A DNA stretch of 22,729 bases from an uncultured bacterium (GTDB lineage: Bacteria > Bacillota > Clostridia > Peptostreptococcales > Anaerovoracaceae). Positions 1 through 7,469 of the stretch are shown here, in pieces (the stretch's first letter is position 1; every line of letters starts with the position of its first letter). The position numbers and the translations under genes were made by a program. The DNA is taken from the NCBI GenBank assembly GCA_905214225.1, contig CAJMLL010000039.1, positions 1 through 22,729 of the forward strand, written 5' to 3'. The notes beneath the pieces were generated by a model that saw only the letters and a program-made list of their open reading frames with translations, had not been told where the DNA came from and did not search any database.

Positions 1-419
1 ATCTACCAGATTACTGCTTAGTGGATAGTGTCCAACTTATTATTGCAATTTAGGGAAATAAATCTCAATTATTTAATTACACTCGTGAAGATACTGCAGA
101 CTGCAGAGTTTTGCGGTTATAAGGCAGAAGAGGATAACAGAACTGCCGTCAATCTCTTGTTAAGTTATTGTTTTGTCACGAAAACACGCAAATTTTCACC
201 GGCCGCAAGAATGGTACATCTGCCGTCAAAACCGCTGCGGCTGCATTGCGCAAGCAGTGACAGTGCACTGTTTTCAGCATTGTATACTGTATTCTGTACA
301 TAAAATATGGCAAAAAGTAAAAAATTATCGTGTCTTTTCTGTTTTCAAGTACAAAAATATGTTGTAAAATATATATGTAATTTATCCAATCACTTTTACA
401 TTTGGTTAGGAGGACCATT
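1..419. other. Gene-free region upstream of sstT
   Basis: I see no convincing gene here. The short open frames lack a ribosome binding site and resemble no known protein. The stretch is AT-rich towards its right end and must carry the sstT promoter, but no -35/-10 pair stands out clearly among several AT-rich candidates around 340-380. Two adjacent inverted repeats lie at 241-257 and 260-271 (see findings). The ribosome binding site of sstT, AGGAGG at 408-413, closes the region. Confidence 0.6.
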
Positions 420-1730
420 ATGACAGTTCTAAAAGCGATTGCCCACAAATATAATGATACGAGTCTGATCATCCGCATCATTATCGGGCTGGTTATCGGA
501 GCTGTGCTTGGTGTCGCCTTCAAGCATCTGGCAGCCATTTCCATTCTCGGAGATCTGTTCGTCGGAGCACTGAAAGCCATCGCGCCGGTTCTGGTATTCG
601 TCATCGTTATTGCAGCACTATGTCAGGGGTCCAGCAAGCTGGACCGCCGTTTCGGCACAGTCATCGTTCTGTACCTGATTGGTACATCGATGGGCGGCGT
701 TGTCGCAGTTATCGGAAGTTTTATGTTTCCGCAGACGATTAAATTCGCCAAGGCTTATCATGCAGACAGCGTCGTTAACGGGTTTGGACAGATTGTCCAC
801 AATCTGCTGATGAATGTCGTCGATAACCCGGTCAATGCGCTGGTCAATGCCAATTACCTGGGCATTCTGGCATGGGCCGTGATTTTCGGCCTTGCTCTGA
901 AGCGTTTTGCCGCACCGAATTCACAGCGTTTCATGAAAGACCTTTCCGACGCGGTTCAGCAGGGTGTACGCTGGGTCATCAACTTCGCACCGTTCGGAAT
1001 CATGGGTATCGTTTACACCAACGTATCCACAAACGGACTTTCCATTTTCACAACCTACGGAAAGCTGCTTCTGCTCCTGGTCGGATGCATGCTGACTGCA
1101 GCACTGCTGGTCAACCCGCTGATCGAGTTCATCGTACTGAGAAGAAACCCGTATCCTCTGCTCTGGAGATGCATCAAGGGTTCTGCGATTACCGCATTCT
1201 TCACCAGAAGTTCCGCGGCGAACATCCCGGTAAACATGGGACTCTGCAAGCGCCTCGGTCTGGATGAGGACATGTACTCCGTATCCATCCCGCTGGGATC
1301 CACCATCAACATGAACGGAGCATCCGTAACCATTTCCGTCATGACCATGGCCTGCGCACATACACTGGGCATCAACGTTGACCTTCCATCTGCGATCGTC
1401 CTTTGTATTCTGTCCGCATTCGCTGCATGCGGTGCATCCGGAGTTGCCGGAGGTTCTCTGCTGCTGATCCCGATGGCCTGCTCACTGTTCGGCATTTCCA
1501 ACGAAATCGCCATGCAGGTTGTTGCTGTCGGCTTCATTGTCGGCGTTGTTCAGGACGCTTTGGAAACTGCGCTGAACTCTTCCGGAGACGTTCTCTGGAC
1601 GGCAACTGCAGAGTATCTTTCCTGGAAGAGAAAGGGAAAGAGCCTGCCGACCTTCCTTGGCGGAACGACTGTTGTAGAAGAGAGCAATACGCATAAGCAT
1701 CATTACACAACGGAAAATACAGAGAAATAA
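420..1730 (+). CDS. sstT: Serine/threonine:Na+ symporter SstT
   Basis: This membrane transporter of the DAACS (glutamate/neutral amino acid:cation symporter) family is expected to import serine and threonine with sodium. The 436-residue length is close to the family norm. Visible signatures are the hairpin-1 serine-rich motif RSSAANIP (about 263-270), the TM7 motif NMNG (297-300, where acidic-amino-acid carriers tend to have NMDG), the hairpin-2 stretch GASGVAGGS (338-346) and TM8 TALNSSGD (383-390). The RSSAANIPVN form is typical of SstT rather than GltP. The ATG at 420 is chosen because AGGAGG at 408-413 sits 6 nt before it; an in-frame TTG at 402 lies upstream of that site. The tail is hydrophilic and His-rich. 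It is a single-gene unit closed by a terminator at 1757-1790. A serine/threonine deaminase (4354-5565) lies nearby but is not co-transcribed. Confidence 0.93.
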   Translation: MTVLKAIAHKYNDTSLIIRIIIGLVIGAVLGVAFKHLAAISILGDLFVGALKAIAPVLVFVIVIAALCQGSSKLDRRFGTVIVLYLIGTSMGGVVAVIGSFMFPQTIKFAKAYHADSVVNGFGQIVHNLLMNVVDNPVNALVNANYLGILAWAVIFGLALKRFAAPNSQRFMKDLSDAVQQGVRWVINFAPFGIMGIVYTNVSTNGLSIFTTYGKLLLLLVGCMLTAALLVNPLIEFIVLRRNPYPLLWRCIKGSAITAFFTRSSAANIPVNMGLCKRLGLDEDMYSVSIPLGSTINMNGASVTISVMTMACAHTLGINVDLPSAIVLCILSAFAACGASGVAGGSLLLIPMACSLFGISNEIAMQVVAVGFIVGVVQDALETALNSSGDVLWTATAEYLSWKRKGKSLPTFLGGTTVVEESNTHKHHYTTENTEK

Positions 1731-1756
1731 AGATTCAGTCTGCTGAATCCTGATTG

Positions 1757-1790
1757 AACCCGTGGAGTCATCCGGCTTCACGGGTTTTTC
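1757..1790 (+). terminator. Intrinsic terminator of sstT
   Basis: An 11-bp stem (AACCCGTGGAG with CTTCACGGGTT, including one G-U pair) and an 8-nt loop are followed by TTTC TTTC-type pyrimidines. It lies 26 bp after the sstT stop. Confidence 0.85.
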
Positions 1791-1875
1791 TTTCTGAATC
1801 AGACAAAAGAAAACCGCCAGGAGAAAGAGGCTGTGTGACCGTCTCGGGAACGAATTCCTTTTCCTGCAGGACACA

Positions 1876-1912
1876 AAAAGGTCCGGACAGCTTCATTCTG
1901 CCCGGACCTTTT
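1876..1912 (-). terminator. Terminator of the 1983-2704 gene pair
   Basis: The stem CAG..GGTCCGG pairs with CCGGACC..CTG, with one internal mismatch. It is flanked by an A-run on the left and a T-run on the right, so it can work on both strands. On the minus strand the U-tract is longer, which fits termination of the two small minus-strand genes just upstream. Confidence 0.8.
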
Positions 1913-1982
1913 CTGTTCTCTTTTTCATGGAATGGAATACTTAACACAGTTCCGTCTGTATCCGTTAAATTCTCTGCCTCTG

Positions 1983-2351
1983 CTATTTCTCCTGCTTTCC
2001 TGTGAGAATGGCCAGAATCTTGTATGCCGTAAAGGTCAGTGCCGTATAGGCTGCATACGGAAGACAGGAAGAAAGGATCTGACTGACCGCCTGTCCCATG
2101 ATGCTGGAAACGCTTACGCCATAGTTGGATGCATAGCTCTTGATGTACATAATATTGTAAATCAGGGAGTAGACAAACATAGCGGCGAAAATAAGCGACA
2201 GGACCAGAAGACAGATCTGCAGCCATCTGCCTGAGCCCTTGCTGCCGGCCTTTTTATTCTTGCCTGTCTTTTTTGTCTCTGCCTTCGCTTCCTCTGCGGA
2301 TACGATATTTTCTTCTGTTGTGTTCTGATTGTTCAGGTTTTCTGTTTCCAT
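1983..2351 (-). CDS. Small two-helix membrane protein, unknown function
   Basis: A 122-residue protein I do not recognise. Residues 1-42 are hydrophilic and rich in E, K, N and T, with a basic run just before the first membrane segment (about 43-66, starting RWLQICLLVLSL). A second hydrophobic segment runs from about 88 to 115 and a short basic tail ends it, so both termini are probably cytoplasmic. The ATG at 2351 is chosen because a GGGGGA-type Shine-Dalgarno lies 6 nt before it; the open frame runs further upstream to 2462 but there it overlaps the neighbouring gene and has no such site. It sits 41 bp after the 103-residue gene and probably shares its transcript, ending at the 1876-1912 terminator. 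Confidence is good that it is a gene, nil for its role. Confidence 0.65.
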   Translation of the reverse strand: METENLNNQNTTEENIVSAEEAKAETKKTGKNKKAGSKGSGRWLQICLLVLSLIFAAMFVYSLIYNIMYIKSYASNYGVSVSSIMGQAVSQILSSCLPYAAYTALTFTAYKILAILTGKQEK

Positions 2352-2392
2352 GGGTCCCCCATTCCAATAAAAATAAATAACGAATAAATCTA

Positions 2393-2704
2393 TTACTGAA
2401 AATACGGAGCGATCTTTTCTCTGATTGTGGTCAGAATGGTATTCAGATCTTCCTCCGCGCACTCCCAGTCGGTCATCAGCAGGCCTGCCACGCTTCTGTA
2501 CAGCTGGTCACGGTAATGTTCAACAGCCTGATCCAGTGTCTTATGTTCTTTCAGAAGCGGTGAAACATCATATTTCCCGTAGTCAAGGGTAAGCGTGAAC
2601 CGCTTACGCGGACTGCCTTCTTTTCCACCCGGAAAATCCATGACATCAACGGTCAGCTCCTGATTAAAGTCCCGGCTGATTACAAGCTTGACAAACTTCT
2701 TCAT
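2393..2704 (-). CDS. Small soluble hypothetical protein (103 aa)
   Basis: I do not recognise this protein. It starts MKKFVKLVISRDF, has a central charged segment (DFPGGKEGSPRKRFTLTLDYGKYD) and an amphipathic C-terminal half rich in Leu, Glu and Asp ending in YFQ. There is no signal peptide or membrane segment and no cysteine cluster (one Cys near residue 82), so it is probably cytoplasmic with a beta-rich N-terminal half and a helical C-terminal half. An AAGG-type ribosome binding site precedes the ATG at 2704 and an extended -10 sequence lies just upstream (2732-2740). It is the first gene of a two-gene unit with the membrane protein at 1983-2351. Confidence 0.7.
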   Translation of the reverse strand: MKKFVKLVISRDFNQELTVDVMDFPGGKEGSPRKRFTLTLDYGKYDVSPLLKEHKTLDQAVEHYRDQLYRSVAGLLMTDWECAEEDLNTILTTIREKIAPYFQ

Positions 2705-2731
2705 CGTTCAGCACCTTCTTTCTATTTTTTT

Positions 2732-2740
2732 ATTGTAACA
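2732..2740 (-). promoter_or_regulatory. Extended -10 promoter of the 2704 gene
   Basis: Read on the minus strand, this is TGTTACAAT, an extended -10 (TGn plus TACAAT). The -35 region 17 nt upstream is poor, which is usual for extended -10 promoters. It would give a leader of about 20 nt containing the ribosome binding site. Confidence 0.45.
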
Positions 2741-2822
2741 CAGATATTCCGCTGCCGTCCATCTGACCGTTTACTTTTCAGACTTCCTTCACACATTCTC
2801 CCGAAAAGTGCGCTTCAGTATG

Positions 2823-4127
2823 CTAATTCTGTGCGTCTTCCAGGTATTCTGTCAGGCCGGCCAGCGTTTTCGTGTCGGTGAAGCGGGCGGAAGAAGAGGA
2901 GGATCCCATGACGACACTGACATACATCTGACCGTCTACCGTGTAGGCGCCGCAGAAGGAATATCCGCCCAGGGTTGTCGTTCCCGTCTTCAGTCCCTGG
3001 AAGGTTCCCGTTCCGAGAAGCGCATCTGTGCTGTACAGGGTATACTTTCTGCCTTTTCCGGAATAAATGATCTTGCTCTTCTTCTTTGCAATACTGCGCA
3101 GAGCATTCATATCTGATGCGGTCATGATGTAGCTTCCGATCAGAGCCTGGTCTCTGGCTGTAGAGTAATTCCCGGTCGTGTCCAGGCCGTGTGCGTTCTT
3201 ATACACGGTTCTGCTGCAGCCCAGCTCCTCTGCCTTGTCGTTCATCATCGAAGCAAAATTGCTGGTGCTTCCGCCGACTGCTATTCCTGCGGCGCAGGCC
3301 GCGTCGTTGGCAGAAGGAAGCAGCATCGCATAGAGCAGGTTTCTCACGGTCATCGTATCTCCTGCCTTCAGCCCGATTCCCCAAGGGGTATTGGCCGCTT
3401 CGGAGGTGATCTTTACCTTATGACCGAGCGTAAAGTTCTCACGAAGGAGAATTGCGGTCATCATCTTGGTCATGCTGGAAGGTTTTCTCTCAGTATCCGC
3501 ATTTTTCTGGTAGACAAGCTCATGCGTGTCGGCATTCATGACCACTGCGGTTTTCGCGGATACCGGATTGAAGGTCGTGGTCGTCTTGGAAGAGAGCTTC
3601 GACGCACCGGCAGACTCCATGGCTTCCTTAGAAGTGCTGTCACCGGAATAGGAAGAACCATCGCCTTTGACGGCATCCATGACAATCTTATATTTGGTCG
3701 TGCTTCTGCTTTTCCAGTAATCACTGAACACCAGTTTTACCTTTGCCTGGTAGGTATCACCCGTGGTATAGCTGCTGTCCTTTACCCACTTTTTTGTATC
3801 CGGATTATAGTGATAAAGCCTGACGGTGCGGCCGTATGCCGGAGCGACCCTGATGGTATCCGTCATGGTTTTTGTGTAATCTTTCCGGTTATGCGAAGAC
3901 GCAAATCCAGTTACAGTCGTCGTGACAGGCGTCACGGAAGTATCCGTTGAATCGGACGCTGCTGTGTCCGCGTAGCTGAAGGAAGGCACTGCAAGTGCTG
4001 CTGCCATTGCCATCGTCAGCACTACAGCTGCGGCCTCTCTGGCTGTATGCTGAAAAGGCCGATTACCTTTTTCACTTCCTTCATGTCCGGAATTTCTGTT
4101 TTCCGGGGATCCGGTGAAGCTGATCAT
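2823..4127 (-). CDS. Secreted serine-type D-alanyl-D-alanine carboxypeptidase (PBP5-like, peptidase S11)
   Basis: This enzyme trims the terminal D-Ala from peptidoglycan stem peptides outside the membrane. The three penicillin-binding motifs are present and in order: SMTK (218-221, nucleophile S218), SAN (272-274) and KTG (380-382). A hydrophobic stretch at about 31-50 after a polar, basic N-terminus looks like a signal peptide or anchor. The architecture is unusual: about 130 residues (55-185, Ser/Thr-rich, then a beta-rich segment) separate the signal from the catalytic domain, and the protein ends soon after the KTG region, so the C-terminal beta domain and amphipathic anchor of classical DacA/PBP5 are missing. 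The ATG at 4127 follows AGGAGA by 7 nt; an in-frame TTG at 4148 lies upstream of this site. It stands alone, with a hairpin in its 5' leader (4159-4182). Confidence 0.9.
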   Translation of the reverse strand: MISFTGSPENRNSGHEGSEKGNRPFQHTAREAAAVVLTMAMAAALAVPSFSYADTAASDSTDTSVTPVTTTVTGFASSHNRKDYTKTMTDTIRVAPAYGRTVRLYHYNPDTKKWVKDSSYTTGDTYQAKVKLVFSDYWKSRSTTKYKIVMDAVKGDGSSYSGDSTSKEAMESAGASKLSSKTTTTFNPVSAKTAVVMNADTHELVYQKNADTERKPSSMTKMMTAILLRENFTLGHKVKITSEAANTPWGIGLKAGDTMTVRNLLYAMLLPSANDAACAAGIAVGGSTSNFASMMNDKAEELGCSRTVYKNAHGLDTTGNYSTARDQALIGSYIMTASDMNALRSIAKKKSKIIYSGKGRKYTLYSTDALLGTGTFQGLKTGTTTLGGYSFCGAYTVDGQMYVSVVMGSSSSSARFTDTKTLAGLTEYLEDAQN

Positions 4128-4158
4128 TACGTTCTCTCCTCTCTGCAAGTCATGCGCA

Positions 4159-4182
4159 GACCGGCATTCAGCAGTGCCGGCC
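4159..4182 (-). other. 5'-leader hairpin of the carboxypeptidase gene
   Basis: On the minus strand GGCCGGCA pairs with TGCCGGTC (one G-U) around an 8-nt loop, 32 nt upstream of the ATG and just upstream of the AGGAGA site. No U-tract follows, so it is not a terminator. Confidence 0.4.
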
Positions 4183-4217
4183 TCTTGTAGGTATATTTTG
4201 GTCCTGATAACAAAGAA

Positions 4218-4245
4218 CGGGCAGAATAAATACTTATTCCGCCCG
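4218..4245 (-). terminator. Probable ilvA terminator
   Basis: A 12-bp stem with one mismatch (CGGGCAGAATAA with TTATTCCGCCCG) and a 4-nt loop. On the minus strand it is followed by TTCTTTGTT. It lies about 110 bp after the ilvA stop and before the carboxypeptidase start. Confidence 0.7.
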
Positions 4246-4353
4246 CAGACTTTTCCCTTATTCTAATATAGTTCTTAAGAAAAAGCAAATCGATTCTTAA
4301 TAATATTTAAGATTCTCCCGCTTCCCTGGAAAAATGGCATTTCCCGCAGAGAA

Positions 4354-5565
4354 TTACATTCTTACGCCAACCTCGTTCAGAGAGAATCCCGCGCCGGTCA
4401 GAGCATCCATGATTTCTTTCTTATGCTCTGCATCGAAGGACTCGAAGGTTACGCTGACTTCAACGGCCTGTGCACGGTTAGTGCTTACCCAGCGGTTGTG
4501 GTCGATGCGGAGAATGTTGGCCTTATGCTCTGCCGCAATTCTCGTCATCTCAGCGAGCTGACCCGGCTTGTCCGGAACGCGGACCGTTACAGTGAATACA
4601 CGGCCTCTCTGAATCAGACCATTCTCGATCATGGAGCCCATGGTGGTAACATCCATGTTTCCGCCACTCAGGATGCAGACGACTTTCTTTCCCTTCAGGT
4701 CCATCTGCTTGAGAGCGGATACGCTCAGCAGCCCGGAATTCTCAACGATCAGCTTGTGGTTTTCAACCATATCGATGAAGGAACCAACCAGATCCTCATC
4801 ATCTACACAGAGAACTCTGTCGATATTATCTCTTGCATACGGGAACACATTCTCGCCAACCTTCTTTACGGCAGTTCCGTCAGCAATGGTTGTCGCGCTG
4901 GCCAGCTCAACCGGATGTCCGGCTTCCAGAGCCGCTGTCATGCTTGCTGCCTTTCTCGGCTCCACACCGATGACTTCAATCTCCGGCTTCAGCATCTTGG
5001 CGCAGACCGCAACTCCTGTGGACAGTCCGCCGCCACCGATCGGTGCCAGAATCATATCTGCATCCGGAAGCTCATCCAGAATCTCAACAGCAATGGAACC
5101 CTGACCGGTAGATACATCGAAATCATCGAACGGGTGAACCATGGTCAGACCCTGCTCGTCAGCGAGTTTCTGTGCATATGCGTAAGCGTCATCGTAGACA
5201 TCTCCGTAGAGGACAACCTCAGCACCGTAAGCCCTGGTTCTCTTAACCTTGATCAGCGGAGTTCCCACCGGCATAACGATGACTGCACGGCAGCCGAACT
5301 TCTGTGCCGCATAAGCAACGCCCTGCGCGTGATTTCCTGCAGATGCCGTAACCAGACCCTTTGCACGGTCCTCTTCACTCATCTTGCTGATCTTATAATA
5401 AGAACCACGTACCTTATAGGCGCCTGTGCGCTGCAGGTTTTCCGGCTTCAGATAGACATCTGCGCCCGTCATCTTGCTGTAAAACTCACTGTGGATCAGA
5501 TTCGTCGGCAGAGTGACCTCTTTGACGATCTTTGCAGCTTCCAGAAAATTTTCTTTCGTATACAT
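4354..5565 (-). CDS. ilvA: Threonine ammonia-lyase (threonine/serine deaminase) with C-terminal ACT domain
   Basis: A cytoplasmic PLP enzyme that deaminates threonine to 2-oxobutanoate (and usually serine to pyruvate). It feeds isoleucine synthesis or catabolism. The 403-residue protein has a fold-type II PLP domain at about 1-315: the Schiff-base lysine is in TGAYKVRG (K51), substrate loop SAGNHAQG is at 75-82, and the phosphate-binding GGGGL loop is at 177-181. Residues about 322-400 form one ACT domain (FTVTVRVPDKPGQLAEMTRI), the shape of the medium-length family TIGR01127 rather than the long two-ACT biosynthetic IlvA. One ACT domain suggests allosteric control, the ligand unknown. The ATG at 5565 follows GGAGG at about 8 nt; an in-frame TTG at 5589 is less likely. 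It is monocistronic, with an extended -10 promoter at 5613-5621 and a terminator at 4218-4245. Confidence 0.93.
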   Translation of the reverse strand: MYTKENFLEAAKIVKEVTLPTNLIHSEFYSKMTGADVYLKPENLQRTGAYKVRGSYYKISKMSEEDRAKGLVTASAGNHAQGVAYAAQKFGCRAVIVMPVGTPLIKVKRTRAYGAEVVLYGDVYDDAYAYAQKLADEQGLTMVHPFDDFDVSTGQGSIAVEILDELPDADMILAPIGGGGLSTGVAVCAKMLKPEIEVIGVEPRKAASMTAALEAGHPVELASATTIADGTAVKKVGENVFPYARDNIDRVLCVDDEDLVGSFIDMVENHKLIVENSGLLSVSALKQMDLKGKKVVCILSGGNMDVTTMGSMIENGLIQRGRVFTVTVRVPDKPGQLAEMTRIAAEHKANILRIDHNRWVSTNRAQAVEVSVTFESFDAEHKKEIMDALTGAGFSLNEVGVRM

Positions 5566-5612
5566 ATTCTCTCCTCCATTTAAAATCAATCCAAATCCTT
5601 AACCCATCTGAA

Positions 5613-5621
5613 ATTATAACA
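5613..5621 (-). promoter_or_regulatory. Extended -10 promoter of ilvA
   Basis: Read on the minus strand this is TGTTATAAT, a perfect -10 hexamer with the TGn extension. No good -35 lies 17 nt upstream. Its transcript would have a leader of about 40 nt. Confidence 0.55.
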
Positions 5622-5646
5622 CACATCCCCGCTTCTGAATGGAAGG

Positions 5647-5715
5647 GCGCGGTATTTTTTGGGATAACAGGCAGATTATTTTCATTTCTTGTTCATCCGA
5701 CAAAACATACCGCGC
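5647..5715. repeat. Long-loop inverted repeat between the HAD gene and ilvA
   Basis: The arms GCGCGGTAT (5647-5655) and ATACCGCGC (5707-5715) are perfectly complementary, 9 bp, enclosing 51 nt. Inside, on the minus strand, GGAT-g-AACA can pair with TGTTATCC, extending the fold. No U-tract follows on either strand. It lies upstream of the ilvA promoter. Confidence 0.5.
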
Positions 5716-5798
5716 AAGATTATGTACCTGCATCCAAACACGGGATTCCGCCGGCTGTCCCCGCAGGCAGCCCCCTTCTGATAGCTGATCGATTCACC

Positions 5799-6473
5799 TT
5801 ATGGAAGCATTTTCCGGAGATCCTGAAGATCATCCGCAATCCCCAGCACCCCGTTCTCCCGGAGCTCTTCATCCGTTCCAAAACCATATTCCACACCGAT
5901 GCAGTCAATTCCGCACTGTCTGGCTCCGGCAGCATCAAATTTTGTGTCTCCGATCAGGACAACATCGTCTTTCTGAAAAGGAGGACGTTTCTTTCCGCTG
6001 TAGGATTCTGCACGGCGGAAGGCTTCATGCAGAACTTCCTGCTTGGTATCGATTTTCCCGTCCAGGCTGGCGCCGACGATCTCGTCAAAACAGTGATCCA
6101 CCTTGAGATTGTGCAGGATTTTCCGGCACATAACTTCCGGTTTCGATGATGACAGAAACTGCACTTTACCCTTTGTCTGATAATACTGAAGCGTCTCCTT
6201 TACTTGAGGAAAGAGATCGCACTCGTACAGCCCGATCTTATTATAGCGCTCCCGGTAATAATCCAGGCCCTGATCCGCCTGCTCCCTCGTCAGTCCGGAA
6301 ATCTTCTGAAAAGAATCCCGAAGAGGCGGACCGATGTAGCGGCGGAGCGTATCCGGATCCTGTTCATCAATGCCGAACTTCGAAAGCGCATACTGCACGC
6401 TCCTGGTCACGCCGTTGTAACTGTTGATAATCGTCCCGTCCAGATCCCAGAATATATATTTATAGTCCTTCAT
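5799..6473 (-). CDS. HAD-superfamily phosphatase (phosphoglycolate phosphatase-like)
   Basis: A soluble haloacid-dehalogenase-family phosphohydrolase of 224 residues with a helical cap inserted after motif I. All four motifs are visible: motif I FWDLDGT (nucleophile D10, acid/base D12), motif II LSSSKPE, the motif III lysine in the DTKQEVL region, and motif IV VVLIGDTKFDAAGA. The DLDGT-IINS start and size resemble Gph/PpaX-type enzymes, but the substrate cannot be read from sequence; nucleotides, phosphoglycolate or sugar phosphates are possible. I place the start at 6473 because the fold begins within ten residues; an ATG at 6503 with a GGAAG nearby would add ten residues (KYRQRKLNV), and the 6557 start is unlikely. 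It stands alone, 230 bp upstream of ilvA. Confidence 0.87.
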   Translation of the reverse strand: MKDYKYIFWDLDGTIINSYNGVTRSVQYALSKFGIDEQDPDTLRRYIGPPLRDSFQKISGLTREQADQGLDYYRERYNKIGLYECDLFPQVKETLQYYQTKGKVQFLSSSKPEVMCRKILHNLKVDHCFDEIVGASLDGKIDTKQEVLHEAFRRAESYSGKKRPPFQKDDVVLIGDTKFDAAGARQCGIDCIGVEYGFGTDEELRENGVLGIADDLQDLRKMLP

Positions 6474-6676
6474 TACATTCAACTTCCTCTGTCTGTATTT
6501 CATTCCTTCCACTTCCGTATCCGGCGGCGCAGAAGGGTGATGTTCATATTCTATCATATCTGTATACAGGATTTCTTTACCATTTTGTAAAATCCTTCCG
6601 CATTTTTACTAGCCTGGCGGTCAGGTCCAGTCTGTGGTTTTGCATGAATACCCAAGTAATCTTCCATTCATAAGTA

Positions 6677-6692
6677 TATTATGTACATAATA
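6677..6692. repeat. 16-bp perfect palindrome upstream of xpt
   Basis: TATTATGTACATAATA is a perfect inverted repeat lying about 55 bp before the xpt -35. It could be an operator. It is AT-rich, so part of the symmetry may be chance. Confidence 0.4.
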
Positions 6693-6745
6693 AGCTCTTT
6701 CTTCTGCATACTTTCCGATCTGCTGCAGAAAATTTCCCTTTAGAA

Positions 6746-6774
6746 TTGCCTGGCCCAGCAGAATCAAGTATAAT
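6746..6774 (+). promoter_or_regulatory. Promoter of xpt
   Basis: TTGCCT (6746-6751), a 17-nt spacer and a perfect TATAAT (6769-6774). Transcription would start near 6781 and leave a leader of about 39 nt ending in AGGAGG (6809-6814). Confidence 0.65.
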
Positions 6775-6819
6775 AGATGTCAACCATTTAACAGATATTA
6801 CAGTACACAGGAGGAGCAG

Positions 6820-7398
6820 ATGAATTTTCTTGAAGAACGAATTTTGAAGGACGGTCACGTCCGCCCGGGAAATATCCTGAAGGTTGACTCGTTTCTCAAT
6901 CACCAGATTGACGTTTCCGTTCTGGATCAGATCGGTGAAGCCTTTTATAAAAAATATGGCAACAGCGGCATCACTCGCATTCTGACCATCGAATCATCCG
7001 GAATTGCCATCGCGGCACTTACCGCGCAGTATTTCAAGATTCCGTTCGTTTTTGCCAAAAAAGCAAAAAGCAAGAACATCGACGGAGATGTCTTCACCTC
7101 CCGTGTTCATTCCTATACCTATGATAAAGATTACGACATCACCCTGTCAAAGAAGTATCTGGGTCCGGACGACAAGGTCCTGATTATCGACGACTTCATG
7201 GCAACCGGAAAAGCCATGCACGGACTTCTGGACATCTGCGGCCAGGCCGGCGCAGAAGTTGCCGGCATCGGCATCGCCATCGAAAAGGGATTCCAGCACG
7301 GCGGAGATGAACTCCGCGAGCAGGGCTACGATGTAACCAGTCTGGCCATCGTCGACAGCATGGACGACTGCAAACTGGTCTTCAGAAAGCAGGACTAA
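6820..7398 (+). CDS. xpt: Xanthine phosphoribosyltransferase
   Basis: A cytoplasmic purine-salvage enzyme that converts xanthine and PRPP to XMP. The 192-residue length and sequence track Bacillus subtilis Xpt closely by memory: ILKVDSFLNHQID (about 19-31), TIESSGIA (56-63), the type I PRPP-binding motif VLIIDDFMATGKA (120-132), and AGIGIAIEKGFQHGGDEL. The ATG at 6820 follows AGGAGG (6809-6814) by 5 nt. The gene is monocistronic, with a clear sigma-A-type promoter and a bidirectional structured terminator at 7470-7560 shared with the convergent fab operon. The predicted leader of about 39 nt is too short for the purine riboswitch found before xpt in many Bacillota, and pbuX, its usual partner, is not adjacent. 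Confidence 0.94.
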   Translation: MNFLEERILKDGHVRPGNILKVDSFLNHQIDVSVLDQIGEAFYKKYGNSGITRILTIESSGIAIAALTAQYFKIPFVFAKKAKSKNIDGDVFTSRVHSYTYDKDYDITLSKKYLGPDDKVLIIDDFMATGKAMHGLLDICGQAGAEVAGIGIAIEKGFQHGGDELREQGYDVTSLAIVDSMDDCKLVFRKQD

Positions 7399-7469
7399 TA
7401 TCCAGAAATCTTCAGGCAGACCTAAGGATTCCATGCGGAAAGGCCTGAAAACAAAACAAGAATTAAATA

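Noticed and set aside
2773..2809. 7-bp ACTTTTC/GAAAAGT stem after the carboxypeptidase stop
   Set aside because: The loop is 23 nt and no U-tract follows, so it is not a convincing terminator.
3189..3950. 253-codon + strand open frame opposite the carboxypeptidase
   Set aside because: Antisense to a gene with SxxK, SxN and KTG motifs; no ribosome binding site.
4423..5583. 386-codon + strand open frame opposite ilvA
   Set aside because: It lies entirely antisense to a clear PLP enzyme, has no ribosome binding site and no recognisable domain; it is a codon-bias shadow.
6558..6820. Purine riboswitch before xpt
   Set aside because: I could not find the conserved core on either strand, and the predicted leader is only about 39 nt.
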